Assembly: GCA_913056515.1 (NCBI GenBank)
Contig: CAJXMP010000009.1
Coordinates: forward strand, 1 to 36,686
DNA: 36,686 nt
Direction of reading: 5' to 3'
From: an uncultured Lewinella sp.
Lineage (GTDB): Bacteria > Bacteroidota > Bacteroidia > Chitinophagales > Saprospiraceae
This document shows, one piece after another, positions 1 through 8,169 of this stretch. How positions within the stretch are numbered: the stretch's first letter is position 1; every line of letters begins with the position of its first letter. The notes beneath the pieces are model-generated. The model was not told the DNA's origin and ran no database searches. It saw nothing but the letters and a program-made list of their open reading frames with translations. The position numbers were made by a program, and so were the translations under genes.

Positions 1-2
1 TG

Positions 3-536
3 CATTTATTCTCGGTCTTCCCAGTGTATTTAAAGGAGGTATGGATGTTAAAAGAACATCAAGTTGGTATGCTAATGGGCTTAAATGGAGCTATTATTGT
101 ATTGTATGAAATGCCTTTAGTAGCTGAACTATCGAATCCTAAAAAATATCGACCACTAAATGTGATTGCAATAGGGGTATTTATGATTGGTATATCCTAT
201 ATGGTATTTAATTGGATTGGGTGGATAGGCGTATTACTTATTTCAACCTTGTTTGTAACATTTGGAGAAATTTTATTCATGCCTTTTTCAAATACTTGGG
301 CACTTAATTGGGCGCCCAAGGCTCGGTCTGGTAGGTATATGTCCTGGTTTTCTATGGTATATTCCTTAGCGCATATTATTTCTCCTAGTTTAGGAATGGG
401 AGTGGCTGATCGATATGGATTTGATGTACTATGGTATGTTCTTGGAGGCTTGTGCTTTATTGCTGGCATAGGGTATTTGAGCTTGAAGCGCTCCAAACGT
501 GTGCAATTGGTTGAAAAGCATAGTTTGCATATTTAA
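3..536 (+). CDS. MFS transporter, C-terminal part (5' end outside window)
   Basis: The reading frame is open to the left edge (first complete codon at base 3), so the GTG at 24 in the ORF track is not the true start. The visible ~177 residues hold several hydrophobic segments. They begin with LFSVFPVYLKE and continue with a glycine-rich membrane segment (GMLMGLNGAIIVLYEMPLV), which is typical of the start of the second half of a 12-TM major facilitator. The later stretch WAPKARSGRYMSWFSMVYSLAHIISPSLG fits TM10-11 of MFS drug or metabolite exporters. Substrate cannot be told. The stop overlaps the stop of the convergent GMC oxidoreductase. The AAAGGAGGT inside the coding region lies before an internal ATG, but conserved-looking MFS sequence continues upstream of it, so I treat it as coding sequence. 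Confidence 0.8.
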   Translation, partial: HLFSVFPVYLKEVWMLKEHQVGMLMGLNGAIIVLYEMPLVAELSNPKKYRPLNVIAIGVFMIGISYMVFNWIGWIGVLLISTLFVTFGEILFMPFSNTWALNWAPKARSGRYMSWFSMVYSLAHIISPSLGMGVADRYGFDVLWYVLGGLCFIAGIGYLSLKRSKRVQLVEKHSLHI

Positions 537-2149
537 TAGATCATCTTAGAAGAAAGGGTAAGCCGATCTTGAAGGATAAAGTCGGCTGCTCTTTCTGCTA
601 TCATCATTACAGGAGCTTGCGTATTACCTCGAATAATTTTTGGCATTACAGAAGCATCTGCTACTCTAAGCTTGCTGACTCCTTGGACCCTAAGTTTTTG
701 ATCAACCACTGAATCAAATCCAAGTCCCATTTTACAGGTGCCTACAGGGTGGTATAGCGTTTGAATAAAGGTCTTCAAGAAATCCATAATTTCATCTGGA
801 TTTTCTAGTTTTTTAGTTGGATATTTTTGCTTAACGATATGCTTTTTCAATGGGCTAGCATGCAGGATATCCTGTACTTTTAGGAATCCCTTTACGATAA
901 CTTCTTGATCCTGCTCATCAGATAAATAATTAGGATCTATTAATAGTTGAGACCGTAGTGATTTTGTTTTGAGTCGAACGGTTCCTCTACTTTTAGGTTG
1001 TAAGTGGCAAGCACCTAAGGTCATTCCTTTGTAGTTACCTAGGTCTAATAGTCCGTGTTTGATAAAGTTGGCTGGTGCAAAAAGTAATTGTAAATCTGCA
1101 GCAGGTAAACTGGAATCGGATTTAACAAACGCACCCGCTTCTGCAATGTTAGAAGTCAAGGGTCCCCTATTGAAAAGCAGGTATTGCATGAGGGGAGTGA
1201 TAACTGCAGGAAATTGATCCATGCCATCATAACTATGTTTGCTATTGGTCTCTACATTGATGCCAAAGGCCAAATGATCCTGTAGGTTATTACCGACTTC
1301 TGGGCTGTCATAAACTACATCTATACCTAAATCATTGAGGTGTTTGGCAGGTCCAACTCCAGATCGAAGTAAGATTTGAGCGCTACCAAATGTCCCTGCG
1401 CAAAGGATGATTTCTCTCCTTGCCTTAGCTTTGGTTTGCTTACCATTTAAATTGAAGCTGACTTGTGAGGCGACGTTATCTTTGAAGATTATTTTATTAA
1501 CATGCGCACTGGTTATAACCGTTAAATTTTTTCTATTGAGTATGGGTTTTAGAAAGGCATCATATACCGAGTGCCTACTTCCATTTTTTTGAAAGACATG
1601 GTATGGACCAACACCAAGTTGCTCTTTTCCATTGAAGTCATTATTTAAAGCAATGCCTTGTTCTTGGGCTGCTGCAATAAAATCCTTAGTTAAGGGATTT
1701 GATGTTCGTAATTTACTGATGAACTGTTCACCTCCTTTTTGGTGATAAGAGCTTTCTACAGCGGTATTGTTTATCCCTTTGATAAAGTAAGGTAATACTT
1801 TGTCGTAAGACCATAAGTGATTGCCAAGTTCTTGCCAATCTTGATAGTCTTGTTGAGCACCTCGAATATAAATCATTGCATTGAGCTGCGTGCAGCCCCC
1901 AAGGACCTTGCCCCTTGGTTGGTACATTTTTCTATTCTTTACATGCTTTTGAGGGACTGTTTTATAATTCCAGTCATATCGTGTTTTGAAGAGTTGATTG
2001 AAGCTTGCTGGAATTTTAAACTTGGCATTATCAGGTTGTTTACCACTTTCAAGAAGCAATACTTCATTGGCAGGATTTTTGGACAATCGATTGGCTAGAA
2101 TACATGCTGCTGTACCTCCTCCAATTATGATGTAATCCGTAGTAAGCAT
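533..2149 (-). CDS. GMC family oxidoreductase (choline/alcohol dehydrogenase-like)
   Basis: This 538-residue protein is an FAD-dependent glucose-methanol-choline oxidoreductase, close to the usual family length (~530-560). The FAD-binding Rossmann motif is at residues 6-16 (YIIIGGGTAAC), followed by LLLESG. The first GMC signature is RGKVLGG (79-85) with LNAMIYIRG after it. The second signature region is AGTFGSAQILLRSGVGP. The catalytic pair is visible as His467 (YHPVGTCKMG) and Asn509 (GNTQAPVMM). The family oxidises primary alcohols such as choline or long-chain and polyethylene alcohols; the substrate cannot be read from sequence. No signal peptide is seen, so it is probably cytoplasmic or peripheral. 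It stands alone, convergent with the MFS gene and divergent from rpmE2. No betaine aldehyde dehydrogenase is adjacent, so a betA name is not justified. Confidence 0.9.
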   Translation of the reverse strand: MLTTDYIIIGGGTAACILANRLSKNPANEVLLLESGKQPDNAKFKIPASFNQLFKTRYDWNYKTVPQKHVKNRKMYQPRGKVLGGCTQLNAMIYIRGAQQDYQDWQELGNHLWSYDKVLPYFIKGINNTAVESSYHQKGGEQFISKLRTSNPLTKDFIAAAQEQGIALNNDFNGKEQLGVGPYHVFQKNGSRHSVYDAFLKPILNRKNLTVITSAHVNKIIFKDNVASQVSFNLNGKQTKAKARREIILCAGTFGSAQILLRSGVGPAKHLNDLGIDVVYDSPEVGNNLQDHLAFGINVETNSKHSYDGMDQFPAVITPLMQYLLFNRGPLTSNIAEAGAFVKSDSSLPAADLQLLFAPANFIKHGLLDLGNYKGMTLGACHLQPKSRGTVRLKTKSLRSQLLIDPNYLSDEQDQEVIVKGFLKVQDILHASPLKKHIVKQKYPTKKLENPDEIMDFLKTFIQTLYHPVGTCKMGLGFDSVVDQKLRVQGVSKLRVADASVMPKIIRGNTQAPVMMIAERAADFILQDRLTLSSKMIY

Positions 2150-2241
2150 ACCTTAAAATATGAGTTGTTTTCGAGTACAGATTAATATACTGAAAAATAA
2201 TCAGTTCTAAATGGAATTCTGAGGAAACAATTTTTATCAAA

Positions 2242-2275
2242 AGGTTTTTTATTAATTGAAAACCTCTTATATTTG
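2242..2275 (+). promoter_or_regulatory. rpmE2 promoter (-7 box TATATTTG) with overlapping inverted repeat
   Basis: TATATTTG at 2268-2275 matches the Bacteroidota -7 consensus TAnnTTTG and would start transcription near 2282, about 23 nt before the rpmE2 ATG. No good TTG lies at the usual -33 distance. Instead there is a perfect 7-bp inverted repeat, AGGTTTT (2242-2248) and AAAACCT (2259-2265), covering the -33 region. It could be an operator. Confidence 0.5.
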
Positions 2276-2304
2276 CAGTCCGAATCAGAAAAGTATTAAT
2301 TGCA

Positions 2305-2571
2305 ATGAAAAAAGATATACACCCACAGGAATATCGTACAGTGATCTTTAAAGATCTATCAAATGACGTGTCATTTATGTCCAAGTCATGTGCGAATACA
2401 AAGGATACAATTGTTTGGGAGGATGGAAATGAATATCCTTTGATCAAGTTGGAAATTTCAAGCGCTTCACACCCGTTCTTTACAGGTAAGATGAAGTTCG
2501 TAGATACGGCTGGTCGTATTGATAAATTCAACAAGAAATTTGCTAAGTTCGCGAAAAAAGGCGCTAACTAA
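2305..2571 (+). CDS. rpmE2: 50S ribosomal protein bL31, type B
   Basis: This 88-residue protein is bL31 of the large ribosomal subunit. The start [15 protein letters not shown] and the segment [20 protein letters not shown] are diagnostic. It is the type B (zinc-free) form: the CXXC pairs that bind zinc in type A are missing and only one cysteine remains (SCANTKD). Type B copies are about 80-90 residues, as here. The C-terminus KFAKFAKKG is basic, as expected for rRNA contact. The gene is monocistronic: a -7 box lies 30 bp upstream and a strong intrinsic terminator 30 bp downstream. In many bacteria the type B protein replaces the zinc-bound form under zinc limitation. Whether this genome also has a type A copy cannot be seen here. 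Confidence 0.96.
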   Translation: MKKDIHPQEYRTVIFKDLSNDVSFMSKSCANTKDTIVWEDGNEYPLIKLEISSASHPFFTGKMKFVDTAGRIDKFNKKFAKFAKKGAN

Positions 2572-2599
2572 TAGACTTTTAATTTTTTGTTGCAAAAGA

Positions 2600-2638
2600 A
2601 GTTCCAAAAACCGATTCGGTCCTTGGAACTTTTTTTTT
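2600..2638 (+). terminator. rpmE2 intrinsic terminator
   Basis: AGTTCCAA (2600-2607) pairs with TTGGAACT (2623-2630), with an inner CCG/CGG pairing in the loop region, followed directly by eight T. It ends the rpmE2 transcript and separates it from the GlmU-like gene. Confidence 0.9.
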
Positions 2639-2683
2639 GGGTATAGGTTTCCATTTATAGACTGATAGAACCAATCCGTATTT

Positions 2684-3901
2684 ATGAAAAACATCATTTT
2701 ATTTGATAGTCTGAACCGTGACCAGTTATTACCTCTAACCTTTTTGAAGCCTATTTGCGAGCTTCGAGTAGGTATACTTACCATTAGAGAAAAGTGGGAA
2801 AAACTTTTGGATACGCAGGCAGCATTTATTACTCAAGATTATTTGAGTGATAAATACAGCATACAGGTTTCAGGTGACAATTTGGTCATCAATGGATCCA
2901 TTTTGCCGGATCAAGAATTGTTGACTGCCATTGACTTATTGAGTTATGGGGAGGCATTAATCTCAGGCGATGCACTGATTGCTGCTAGATTAGACCGAGC
3001 GCAATTTGAAGAATTGGTTCACACGGATGATGTTAATGATTTAATGGGGATTGAGTATAGTGGTTCACTACAAAGCTTAGACCATCCAGAGGATATTTTC
3101 TTGAAGAATGCAGAACAGATAGCATTTGACTTTGAGCTACTAACCGATGGCAGGAAATCTCAAGCTTTAAGCGATACGAATACGGTTCTTGGTACTCATC
3201 CAATATTCATAGAGGAAGGCGCAAGTGTGGAATGCACTGTGCTAAATGCTAGTGATGGACCTATCTATATTGGAAAGCACGCAACGGTTATGGAGGGATC
3301 ATTTATTCGGGGTTCTTTTGCCATATGTGAACATGCCACTATCAAAATGGGTGCAAAGATATACAGTGGGACTACCGTAGGACCTCATTGTAAAGTGGGT
3401 GGTGAAGTCAATAACACGGTATTTCAGGCCTATTCAAATAAAGGGCATGATGGGTTTATTGGCAATTCTGTGGTTGGCGAATGGTGTAATATAGGGGCGG
3501 ATACCAATATCTCCAACTTGAAAAATAATTATGCACCAGTAAAATTGTGGTCATATACTGATCAACGATTTCGTCCTACCGGTTTACAATTTTGTGGTTT
3601 GATTCTTGGAGATCATTCTAAATGCGGCATCAATACTATGTTTAATACCGGTACTGTTGTGGGTGTTTCTGCAAATATTTTTGGTGCTAATTTCCCTAGG
3701 AACTTTATACCTTCATTTTCTTGGGGAGGTGCAGCAGGTATGAAAACCTTTACGATCAATAAGGCACTCGAAACAGCTGAAGCCATGATGAATAGGAGAG
3801 GTGTTGCACTGTCTGATTTAGATAGGGCTATAATGACTCACGTGTTTGAGCAGGATGCTAGTTTTAGAACATGGGAACCTTCAAAAAGCTCGGTTAATTA
3901 A
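2684..3901 (+). CDS. GlmU-like putative sugar nucleotidyltransferase / acyltransferase (TIGR03991 type)
   Basis: This 405-residue protein matches my knowledge of the alternative GlmU family of Bacteroidota (TIGR03991, putative UDP-GlcNAc diphosphorylase/glucosamine-1-phosphate N-acetyltransferase). The N-terminal half starts MKNIILFDSLNRDQLLPLTF and lacks the canonical LAAGxGTRM loop of GlmU. From about residue 170 there is a left-handed beta-helix with hexapeptide repeats (isoleucine/valine at every sixth position, such as IYIGKHATVMEGSFIRG). The conserved block GEWCNIGADTNISNLKNNY follows. By analogy it would make UDP-GlcNAc for peptidoglycan and glycans, but the activity of this family is inferred rather than visible. 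It is followed after 3 bp by the spermidine-synthase-like gene, so the two are probably co-transcribed. Confidence 0.85.
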   Translation: MKNIILFDSLNRDQLLPLTFLKPICELRVGILTIREKWEKLLDTQAAFITQDYLSDKYSIQVSGDNLVINGSILPDQELLTAIDLLSYGEALISGDALIAARLDRAQFEELVHTDDVNDLMGIEYSGSLQSLDHPEDIFLKNAEQIAFDFELLTDGRKSQALSDTNTVLGTHPIFIEEGASVECTVLNASDGPIYIGKHATVMEGSFIRGSFAICEHATIKMGAKIYSGTTVGPHCKVGGEVNNTVFQAYSNKGHDGFIGNSVVGEWCNIGADTNISNLKNNYAPVKLWSYTDQRFRPTGLQFCGLILGDHSKCGINTMFNTGTVVGVSANIFGANFPRNFIPSFSWGGAAGMKTFTINKALETAEAMMNRRGVALSDLDRAIMTHVFEQDASFRTWEPSKSSVN

Positions 3902-3904
3902 GCC

Positions 3905-4582
3905 ATGCGTATACCTACTTGGAAAAAGTATCTAAGTTATCTTTTCGAACAACATATCGAAACCATAGAGGGTGAGCTTAATCCTTCCTTACATGTAACA
4001 TGTATAAATGGACGCTTACAATTGTCCACAGACTCAGCCGTGTATAGTTTTGATGATTTATACGATAACTTTTATTCCGCTTTTGAACAAATTGACTGGA
4101 ACAAATGGCAGCCCAAAGAGACCTTAATTCTTGGACTTGGATTAGGTTCTGTGCCTTATATGCTAGAAAATAATTTTGGGGTTTCGACTCACTATACAGC
4201 CATAGAACTAGATGAAGCAGTGATTTATCTGGCAGAAAAGTATAGACTCCATGAGCTACAGTCGCCAATTCAATGTGTAGCTACAGACGCCGCTGTTTTT
4301 GTTCAGCTGTGTTCAACTCAATTCGATCTAATTATAATAGATGTATTTGTAGATGACCAGATTCCAGCATCTATCTTAGATGCTAATTTCATGGAATCTA
4401 TTTCCAAGTTACTCACGGATAAGGGACTCGTCCTTTTTAATCATATGGCTATGGATGCTGTCCAAAAAGTAAAAGCGAAATCTTATTTGGAAACGGTTAT
4501 GCAACCCATTTTTCCACAAGCATCCATTATTCAGACTAGAAACAACTTTATTTTAACCAATCATAAGCATGCCTTTAAATGA
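3905..4582 (+). CDS. Spermidine synthase-like (class I methyltransferase fold) protein
   Basis: 225 residues with a Rossmann-type SAM or decarboxy-SAM binding core: ILGLGLGSVPYML (glycine-rich motif I), AIELDEAVIYLAEKY (acidic end of strand 2), TDAAVFVQ, and FDLIIIDVFVDDQIPASI (motif IV). This order is that of the spermidine synthase/SpeE-like family. The N-terminal ~75 residues form only a short beta segment, and the polyamine-specific catalytic GGGDG and YxDxD motifs are not recognisable, so true spermidine synthesis is doubtful. It lies 3 bp after the GlmU-like gene and overlaps the next gene by ATGA (4579-4582), which indicates translational coupling with a membrane protein of unknown function. 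I would call it a spermidine-synthase-like protein of unknown substrate. Confidence 0.8.
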   Translation: MRIPTWKKYLSYLFEQHIETIEGELNPSLHVTCINGRLQLSTDSAVYSFDDLYDNFYSAFEQIDWNKWQPKETLILGLGLGSVPYMLENNFGVSTHYTAIELDEAVIYLAEKYRLHELQSPIQCVATDAAVFVQLCSTQFDLIIIDVFVDDQIPASILDANFMESISKLLTDKGLVLFNHMAMDAVQKVKAKSYLETVMQPIFPQASIIQTRNNFILTNHKHAFK

Positions 4583-5103
4583 GATATTTATACGCACCAA
4601 AATTAGTATTAGCTCTGTTGTTAATGGCATTTGGTCTTTTTTCCTTTAGCCAAGGTCTGCAGTTGATGGGATTTATGATGTTTGGAATGGCCCTTGTATC
4701 TATGCTTGCACACTTGGTTTTTGGTCAAGTTTTTGGCGCATATAAAGCCATAGCCCAGGAGCGAAAAGTAAAGGCAATTCGGCAATTAAATGCTACCTTT
4801 TCACCTAATCTATTGGTAGGGATGCATCGGTCTTATTATTGGTTAACTTGGTCTATTATCCATGCTCAAAATAAACAGTTTGAACAGTCGGAGCATTGTT
4901 TGATAAAGGCTGTGGAAATTGGTAAAATGCGCAAGCGAGATCAGATTATGGCATTAGTTAATTTGGCTCAAGTTTTTATATCTAGAGGACAATTCAAGGA
5001 AGGGCAAACCTACTTAACTCAGTTGGAAACTTTTGAAATAACAGATTTGCGTATCAAGGAATTGGTTCAAGGGTTAAATCAAAAAATCATTTCTTCTAAC
5101 TGA
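4579..5103 (+). CDS. Membrane protein with two TM segments and helical-repeat tail (paralogue A)
   Basis: 174 residues, family not recognised by name. Residues ~8-50 form two hydrophobic segments (LVLALLLMAFGLFSF; GFMMFGMALVSMLAHLVF). The rest is an amphipathic helical tail resembling one or two degenerate TPR units: MHRSYYWLTWSIIHAQ, then EHCLIKAVEIGKMRKRDQIMALVNLAQVF. Its ATG overlaps the stop of the spermidine-synthase-like gene (ATGA), fixing the start and suggesting coupled translation. The next gene encodes a clear paralogue: both share LN-TF-P-LL, R-YY, an L-KA- or L-AA-like helix and KM at matching places. Likely an inner-membrane protein with a cytoplasmic protein-interaction domain. 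Function unknown. Confidence 0.75.
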   Translation: MRYLYAPKLVLALLLMAFGLFSFSQGLQLMGFMMFGMALVSMLAHLVFGQVFGAYKAIAQERKVKAIRQLNATFSPNLLVGMHRSYYWLTWSIIHAQNKQFEQSEHCLIKAVEIGKMRKRDQIMALVNLAQVFISRGQFKEGQTYLTQLETFEITDLRIKELVQGLNQKIISSN

Positions 5104-5110
5104 GCCTTGC

Positions 5111-5143
5111 TTTGTGGTTTTAGCGTTTAGTTTATTATTTTTG
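5111..5143 (+). promoter_or_regulatory. Bacteroidota-type promoter TTTG-N21-TATTTTTG for paralogue B
   Basis: TTTG at 5111-5114 and TATTTTTG at 5136-5143 are separated by 21 nt and fit the -33/-7 consensus TTTG and TAnnTTTG. The predicted start near 5150 leaves a leader of only about 7 nt of A-rich sequence before the ATG at 5157. The second paralogue therefore probably has its own promoter. Confidence 0.55.
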
Positions 5144-5156
5144 AAAAAAAAAGCAC

Positions 5157-5768
5157 ATGTTTAAGATTAATATTTACCTGAAATTTGCCGCTATAGTTAT
5201 AGGTATTCTTGGAGGAACAGCTTTGAGTATTGCGTGGGGTTTCTGGTATGGTTTTCCATTTATTTTAATTGGAGTTGTGGCATTAGTGAGCTATTTGTTA
5301 TTGGGGACGGTTCAGACGGCAGCAGAATTAATGCAGGTAGAAGATATTGACGGATGTGATCAACGCTTGAATTTGACTTTTTTCCCAAGGTTGTTGTTTT
5401 CTGCGAACAGAGCCTATTATTATATGTTAAAGGGAACCATTGCACAGCAGAGAGGTGATAAGCAAAGTTCGGATCAATATCTAAAAGCAGCTCAAGGCAT
5501 TAAGATGCCTTCTGATAATGAGCGTGCGATGCTAGAAATGCAATTACTTAGCCAAGCAGCAGCGCGTAATAATATGGCTCAAGTAAAAAATCACCTTCGA
5601 AACTTGAAAAAGTTTAATGTGACGGAAGAGCAATTAGCAGAACAGATTAGACAAGTGGAACGAGATATGAAGATGTTTAGTCAATCTAGAGGACATGCTA
5701 TGGGGGCAAGTAAAAAACAAATGCGTCAACCAGGTGGTGGAAAACGCCGCAGGCCTAAGATGCGCTAG
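5157..5768 (+). CDS. Membrane protein with two TM segments, helical repeats and basic tail (paralogue B)
   Basis: 203 residues with the same layout as the preceding gene product. Two hydrophobic segments sit near residues 8-50 (FAAIVIGILGGTALSIAWGF; GFPFILIGVVALVSYLLLG). A TPR-like helical region follows (FSANRAYYYMLKGTIAQQRGDKQSSDQYLKAA and NERAMLEMQLLSQAAARNN). The protein ends in a strongly basic, glycine-containing tail (GGGKRRRPKMR) that the paralogue lacks; this could bind nucleic acid or acidic lipid, but that is inference. It has its own promoter-like sequence 14 bp upstream and a bidirectional terminator directly downstream. No named family recognised. The tandem arrangement with paralogue A suggests a local duplication. 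Confidence 0.75.
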   Translation: MFKINIYLKFAAIVIGILGGTALSIAWGFWYGFPFILIGVVALVSYLLLGTVQTAAELMQVEDIDGCDQRLNLTFFPRLLFSANRAYYYMLKGTIAQQRGDKQSSDQYLKAAQGIKMPSDNERAMLEMQLLSQAAARNNMAQVKNHLRNLKKFNVTEEQLAEQIRQVERDMKMFSQSRGHAMGASKKQMRQPGGGKRRRPKMR

Positions 5769-5772
5769 AAAT

Positions 5773-5807
5773 AAAAAAGCCATGGATTATTTCCATGGCT
5801 TTTTTTT
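5773..5807. terminator. Bidirectional terminator between paralogue B and metG
   Basis: AAAAAAGCCATGGA (5773-5786) pairs with TCCATGGCTTTTTTT (5792-5807). The A-run on one side and T-run on the other let it act for the plus-strand gene and, on the minus strand, for metG, whose stop codon lies within the T-run. Confidence 0.9.
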
Positions 5808-7923
5808 ATGCAATATTAAATCCTGAAGGCCAGTCCTTTTGTGGAGCAACAAAGGATAATTCTCCTTTAGCATTCTCTGCCATCAGAATCATACCTTGAG
5901 ATTCTACACCTCTAATTTTACGCGGTTCAAGATTAATCAATAGCGCGACTTCTTGACCAATGATATCCTCAGGTTCGTAGTATTCAGCGATACCAGATAC
6001 AACTGTTCTTTGCTCAAATCCTAAATCAACGGTTAATTGGAGCAATTTCTTAGCTTTTTTTACTTTTTCCGCTGCTACAATTCGAGCTGTTCTGATATCT
6101 AATTTTGTAAAGTCATCAAATGAGATACTAGCTTTTGGCGCAGGATAGTCCTGTTCTTTTTCCGCTTCGAGAATAGCTTCTAGCTTATCTTTTTGAGCCT
6201 GAATTAAGGCTAGTCTAGATTGATCTTTACGGTCATGTATTTTGGCAAAAAGGAGTTCTGGTTCTCCAATTTTATGGCCAGCCTCTAAAATGGGACTTCC
6301 TTGTTGGATCAAGTTGTTGATATGTCTTATTTGGTCCACTCCTGTATAGTCCCAATTCAACATCTTTTTAATTTTCTTAGATGTGAAGGGAATAAAGATT
6401 TCACTGAGTACTGCCAATTGAGTAGCTATCTGCAAACAGTTATAGATACAATCCTTGATAACTTGAGCGTCTGGCTCTGCTTTGAATAGCTTCCAAGGAG
6501 ATACCTCTTGTAAATAGGTGTTACCATGAGAAGAAAGCTCCATAAAGGCTTGAATAGCAAACTTGAAGTTGTATTGTTCAACTTCCTGAATGATTTTTTC
6601 AACCAAACCATTGGCTTTATCTAAAACAGCATTTTTGGTGTTGGTTGGAGTAGGAACGATACCCTCGTAGTATTTATTTGTAAGGACAATCGCTCGGTTC
6701 ATGAAATTACCCAGATTATCTGCTAGTTCTTTATCGTGATAATCAACAAATTCATCCCATTTGAAGTCTGCATCTTTATTCTCAGGCATATTCCTCAATA
6801 AGGCATACCTTAATGCATCTTCTTTGTTTGGAAAATCTTTGAAGGTTTCTAGGTATTCATGTTGTTCTATTCCCCAGCCTTTGGACTTAGAGAATTTTTT
6901 CCCCTCGAAATTTAAGAATTGATTAGCAGGTACATTTACGGGAAGGTTGTAAGATCCATGTGCTTTTAGCATAGCAGGAAATACAATACAGTGAAAAACA
7001 ATATTGTCTTTACCTATAAAATGGACTAATTCAGCATCATCACCTTTCCAATAATCCTCCCAGTTTTTATTGTTATCAGCTGCCCATTGTTTTGTAGCTG
7101 AAATATATCCTATGGGTGCATCAAACCATACATATAGTACTTTACCTGTTCCACGTTCATGCGGTACGCTAATTCCCCAATCCAAATCTCGTGTGATAGC
7201 TCTTGGTTGTAATCCAGCATCTAGCCAAGACATACATTGGCCGTTTACATGATTTCTCCAGGATTTAGGATCATGATGCTTTTGTCCTTCTAGTATGCCT
7301 TCACCTATCCAAGCTCTCAACCATTCCTCATGCTTATCTAATCTAAAGAACCAATGTGTAGTTTCTTTTAAAACAGGTTTACTTCCACTTAATGTAGATA
7401 TTGGATTAATCAATTCAGTCGGGGATAATGTGGATCCACAATTTTCACATTGATCTCCATATGCTTCTTCATATTGACACTTTGGACAGCTTCCTTTGAT
7501 ATAGCGATCAGCTAAAAAAGCGTCGTATTCTTCATCATAATATTGCTCCGAAGTTTTTTCAATAAATTCTCCACCCTTTGCCTCTAAGGTTTTGAAAAAG
7601 TCTTGAGCTGTTTCATGATGAAGTGGTGCACTTGTACGATGATATATATCGAAAGAAATCCCTAGGTCTTTAAAGGTTTGTTTATTGAGATTGTGATAAG
7701 TATCTATGATTTCCTGTGGTGTTTTACCCTCTTTTTTGGGGCGCATGGTAATAGCCGCACCATGCTCGTCAGACCCACAAACAAATACTACATCTTTACC
7801 CATACTCCTTTGAAACCGTGCAAAAATATCTGCAGGCAGATAGGCACCAGCTAAGTGTCCTAAATGCAATGCACCATTGGCATAAGGAAGTGCTGAGGTA
7901 ATAAGTACTTTATTTTTATTCAT
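5806..7923 (-). CDS. metG: Methionine--tRNA ligase with C-terminal tRNA-binding domain
   Basis: This 705-residue cytoplasmic enzyme charges tRNA-Met with methionine. Class I signatures are clear: HLGH at residues 20-23 (HIGH motif) and KFSKS at 343-347 (KMSKS motif). The zinc knuckle is CPKC (146-149) and CENC (159-162), a four-cysteine form of the long MetG type. An anticodon-binding helical domain follows, then a C-terminal Trbp111-like OB fold from about residue 600 (DFTKLDIRTARIVAAEKV, RKIRGVESQGMILMA). The length suits the dimeric MetG with appended OB domain. It is transcribed alone toward a shared terminator. Its 5' side is unusual: a good promoter lies about 250 bp upstream, with an intrinsic terminator between that promoter and the start codon, plus a weaker second promoter candidate nearer the gene. 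Confidence 0.98.
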   Translation of the reverse strand: MNKNKVLITSALPYANGALHLGHLAGAYLPADIFARFQRSMGKDVVFVCGSDEHGAAITMRPKKEGKTPQEIIDTYHNLNKQTFKDLGISFDIYHRTSAPLHHETAQDFFKTLEAKGGEFIEKTSEQYYDEEYDAFLADRYIKGSCPKCQYEEAYGDQCENCGSTLSPTELINPISTLSGSKPVLKETTHWFFRLDKHEEWLRAWIGEGILEGQKHHDPKSWRNHVNGQCMSWLDAGLQPRAITRDLDWGISVPHERGTGKVLYVWFDAPIGYISATKQWAADNNKNWEDYWKGDDAELVHFIGKDNIVFHCIVFPAMLKAHGSYNLPVNVPANQFLNFEGKKFSKSKGWGIEQHEYLETFKDFPNKEDALRYALLRNMPENKDADFKWDEFVDYHDKELADNLGNFMNRAIVLTNKYYEGIVPTPTNTKNAVLDKANGLVEKIIQEVEQYNFKFAIQAFMELSSHGNTYLQEVSPWKLFKAEPDAQVIKDCIYNCLQIATQLAVLSEIFIPFTSKKIKKMLNWDYTGVDQIRHINNLIQQGSPILEAGHKIGEPELLFAKIHDRKDQSRLALIQAQKDKLEAILEAEKEQDYPAPKASISFDDFTKLDIRTARIVAAEKVKKAKKLLQLTVDLGFEQRTVVSGIAEYYEPEDIIGQEVALLINLEPRKIRGVESQGMILMAENAKGELSFVAPQKDWPSGFNIA

Positions 7924-7962
7924 GATTGAATGCGTTTGAGCCTCGAAGATACGAATTATGAC

Positions 7963-7989
7963 CTAAGGTAAGTGAAGAAATGTGCTCAA
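7963..7989 (-). promoter_or_regulatory. Candidate proximal metG promoter (TTG-N16-TACCTTAG)
   Basis: On the minus strand TTG (7989-7987), 16 nt, then TACCTTAG (7970-7963) is one mismatch from TAnnTTTG. It would start just downstream of the orphan terminator and give metG a leader of about 33 nt. Its -33 box lies in the T-run of that terminator. Confidence 0.35.
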
Positions 7990-8023
7990 AAAAAACAGGG
8001 TAACTACTGAAGTAGCACCCTGT
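7988..8023 (-). terminator. Orphan minus-strand terminator upstream of metG
   Basis: Read on the minus strand, ACAGGGT pairs with ACCCTGT (8023-8017 with 8001-7995) and an inner CTACT pairs with AGTAG around a TC loop. Eight T follow (8 A at 7988-7995 on plus, one shared with the stem). It is a very good intrinsic terminator. No gene precedes it on this strand; it lies 65 bp before the metG start codon. Confidence 0.85.
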
Positions 8024-8169
8024 AATAACCCCAAAAAACCAAATGAAAACAATCTACATATATAAAATAAAAAATATGTCTATTTTGAACTATAAAGATA
8101 ATAAGGTAAATATTTATAAAAAATAACCTTATTTAGGTATTATAGTAAAGTGTTGTCTATTCAACAATT

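Noticed and set aside
30-46. Shine-Dalgarno AAAGGAGGT before an ATG as the start of a separate small gene
   Set aside because: The same frame upstream encodes MFS-like sequence (LFSVFPVYLKE) open to the window edge, so the motif lies inside the transporter gene.
2064-2534. 156-aa minus-strand ORF over the rpmE2 gene
   Set aside because: It is antisense to rpmE2 and the start of the GMC gene, has no recognisable domain, and rpmE2 is certain.
8042-8125. 27-codon plus-strand ORF starting ATGAAAACAATC in the metG/radA gap
   Set aside because: Composition is what any AT-rich spacer gives (mostly K, I, N, Y), no domain is seen, and it is antisense to the proposed leader RNA.
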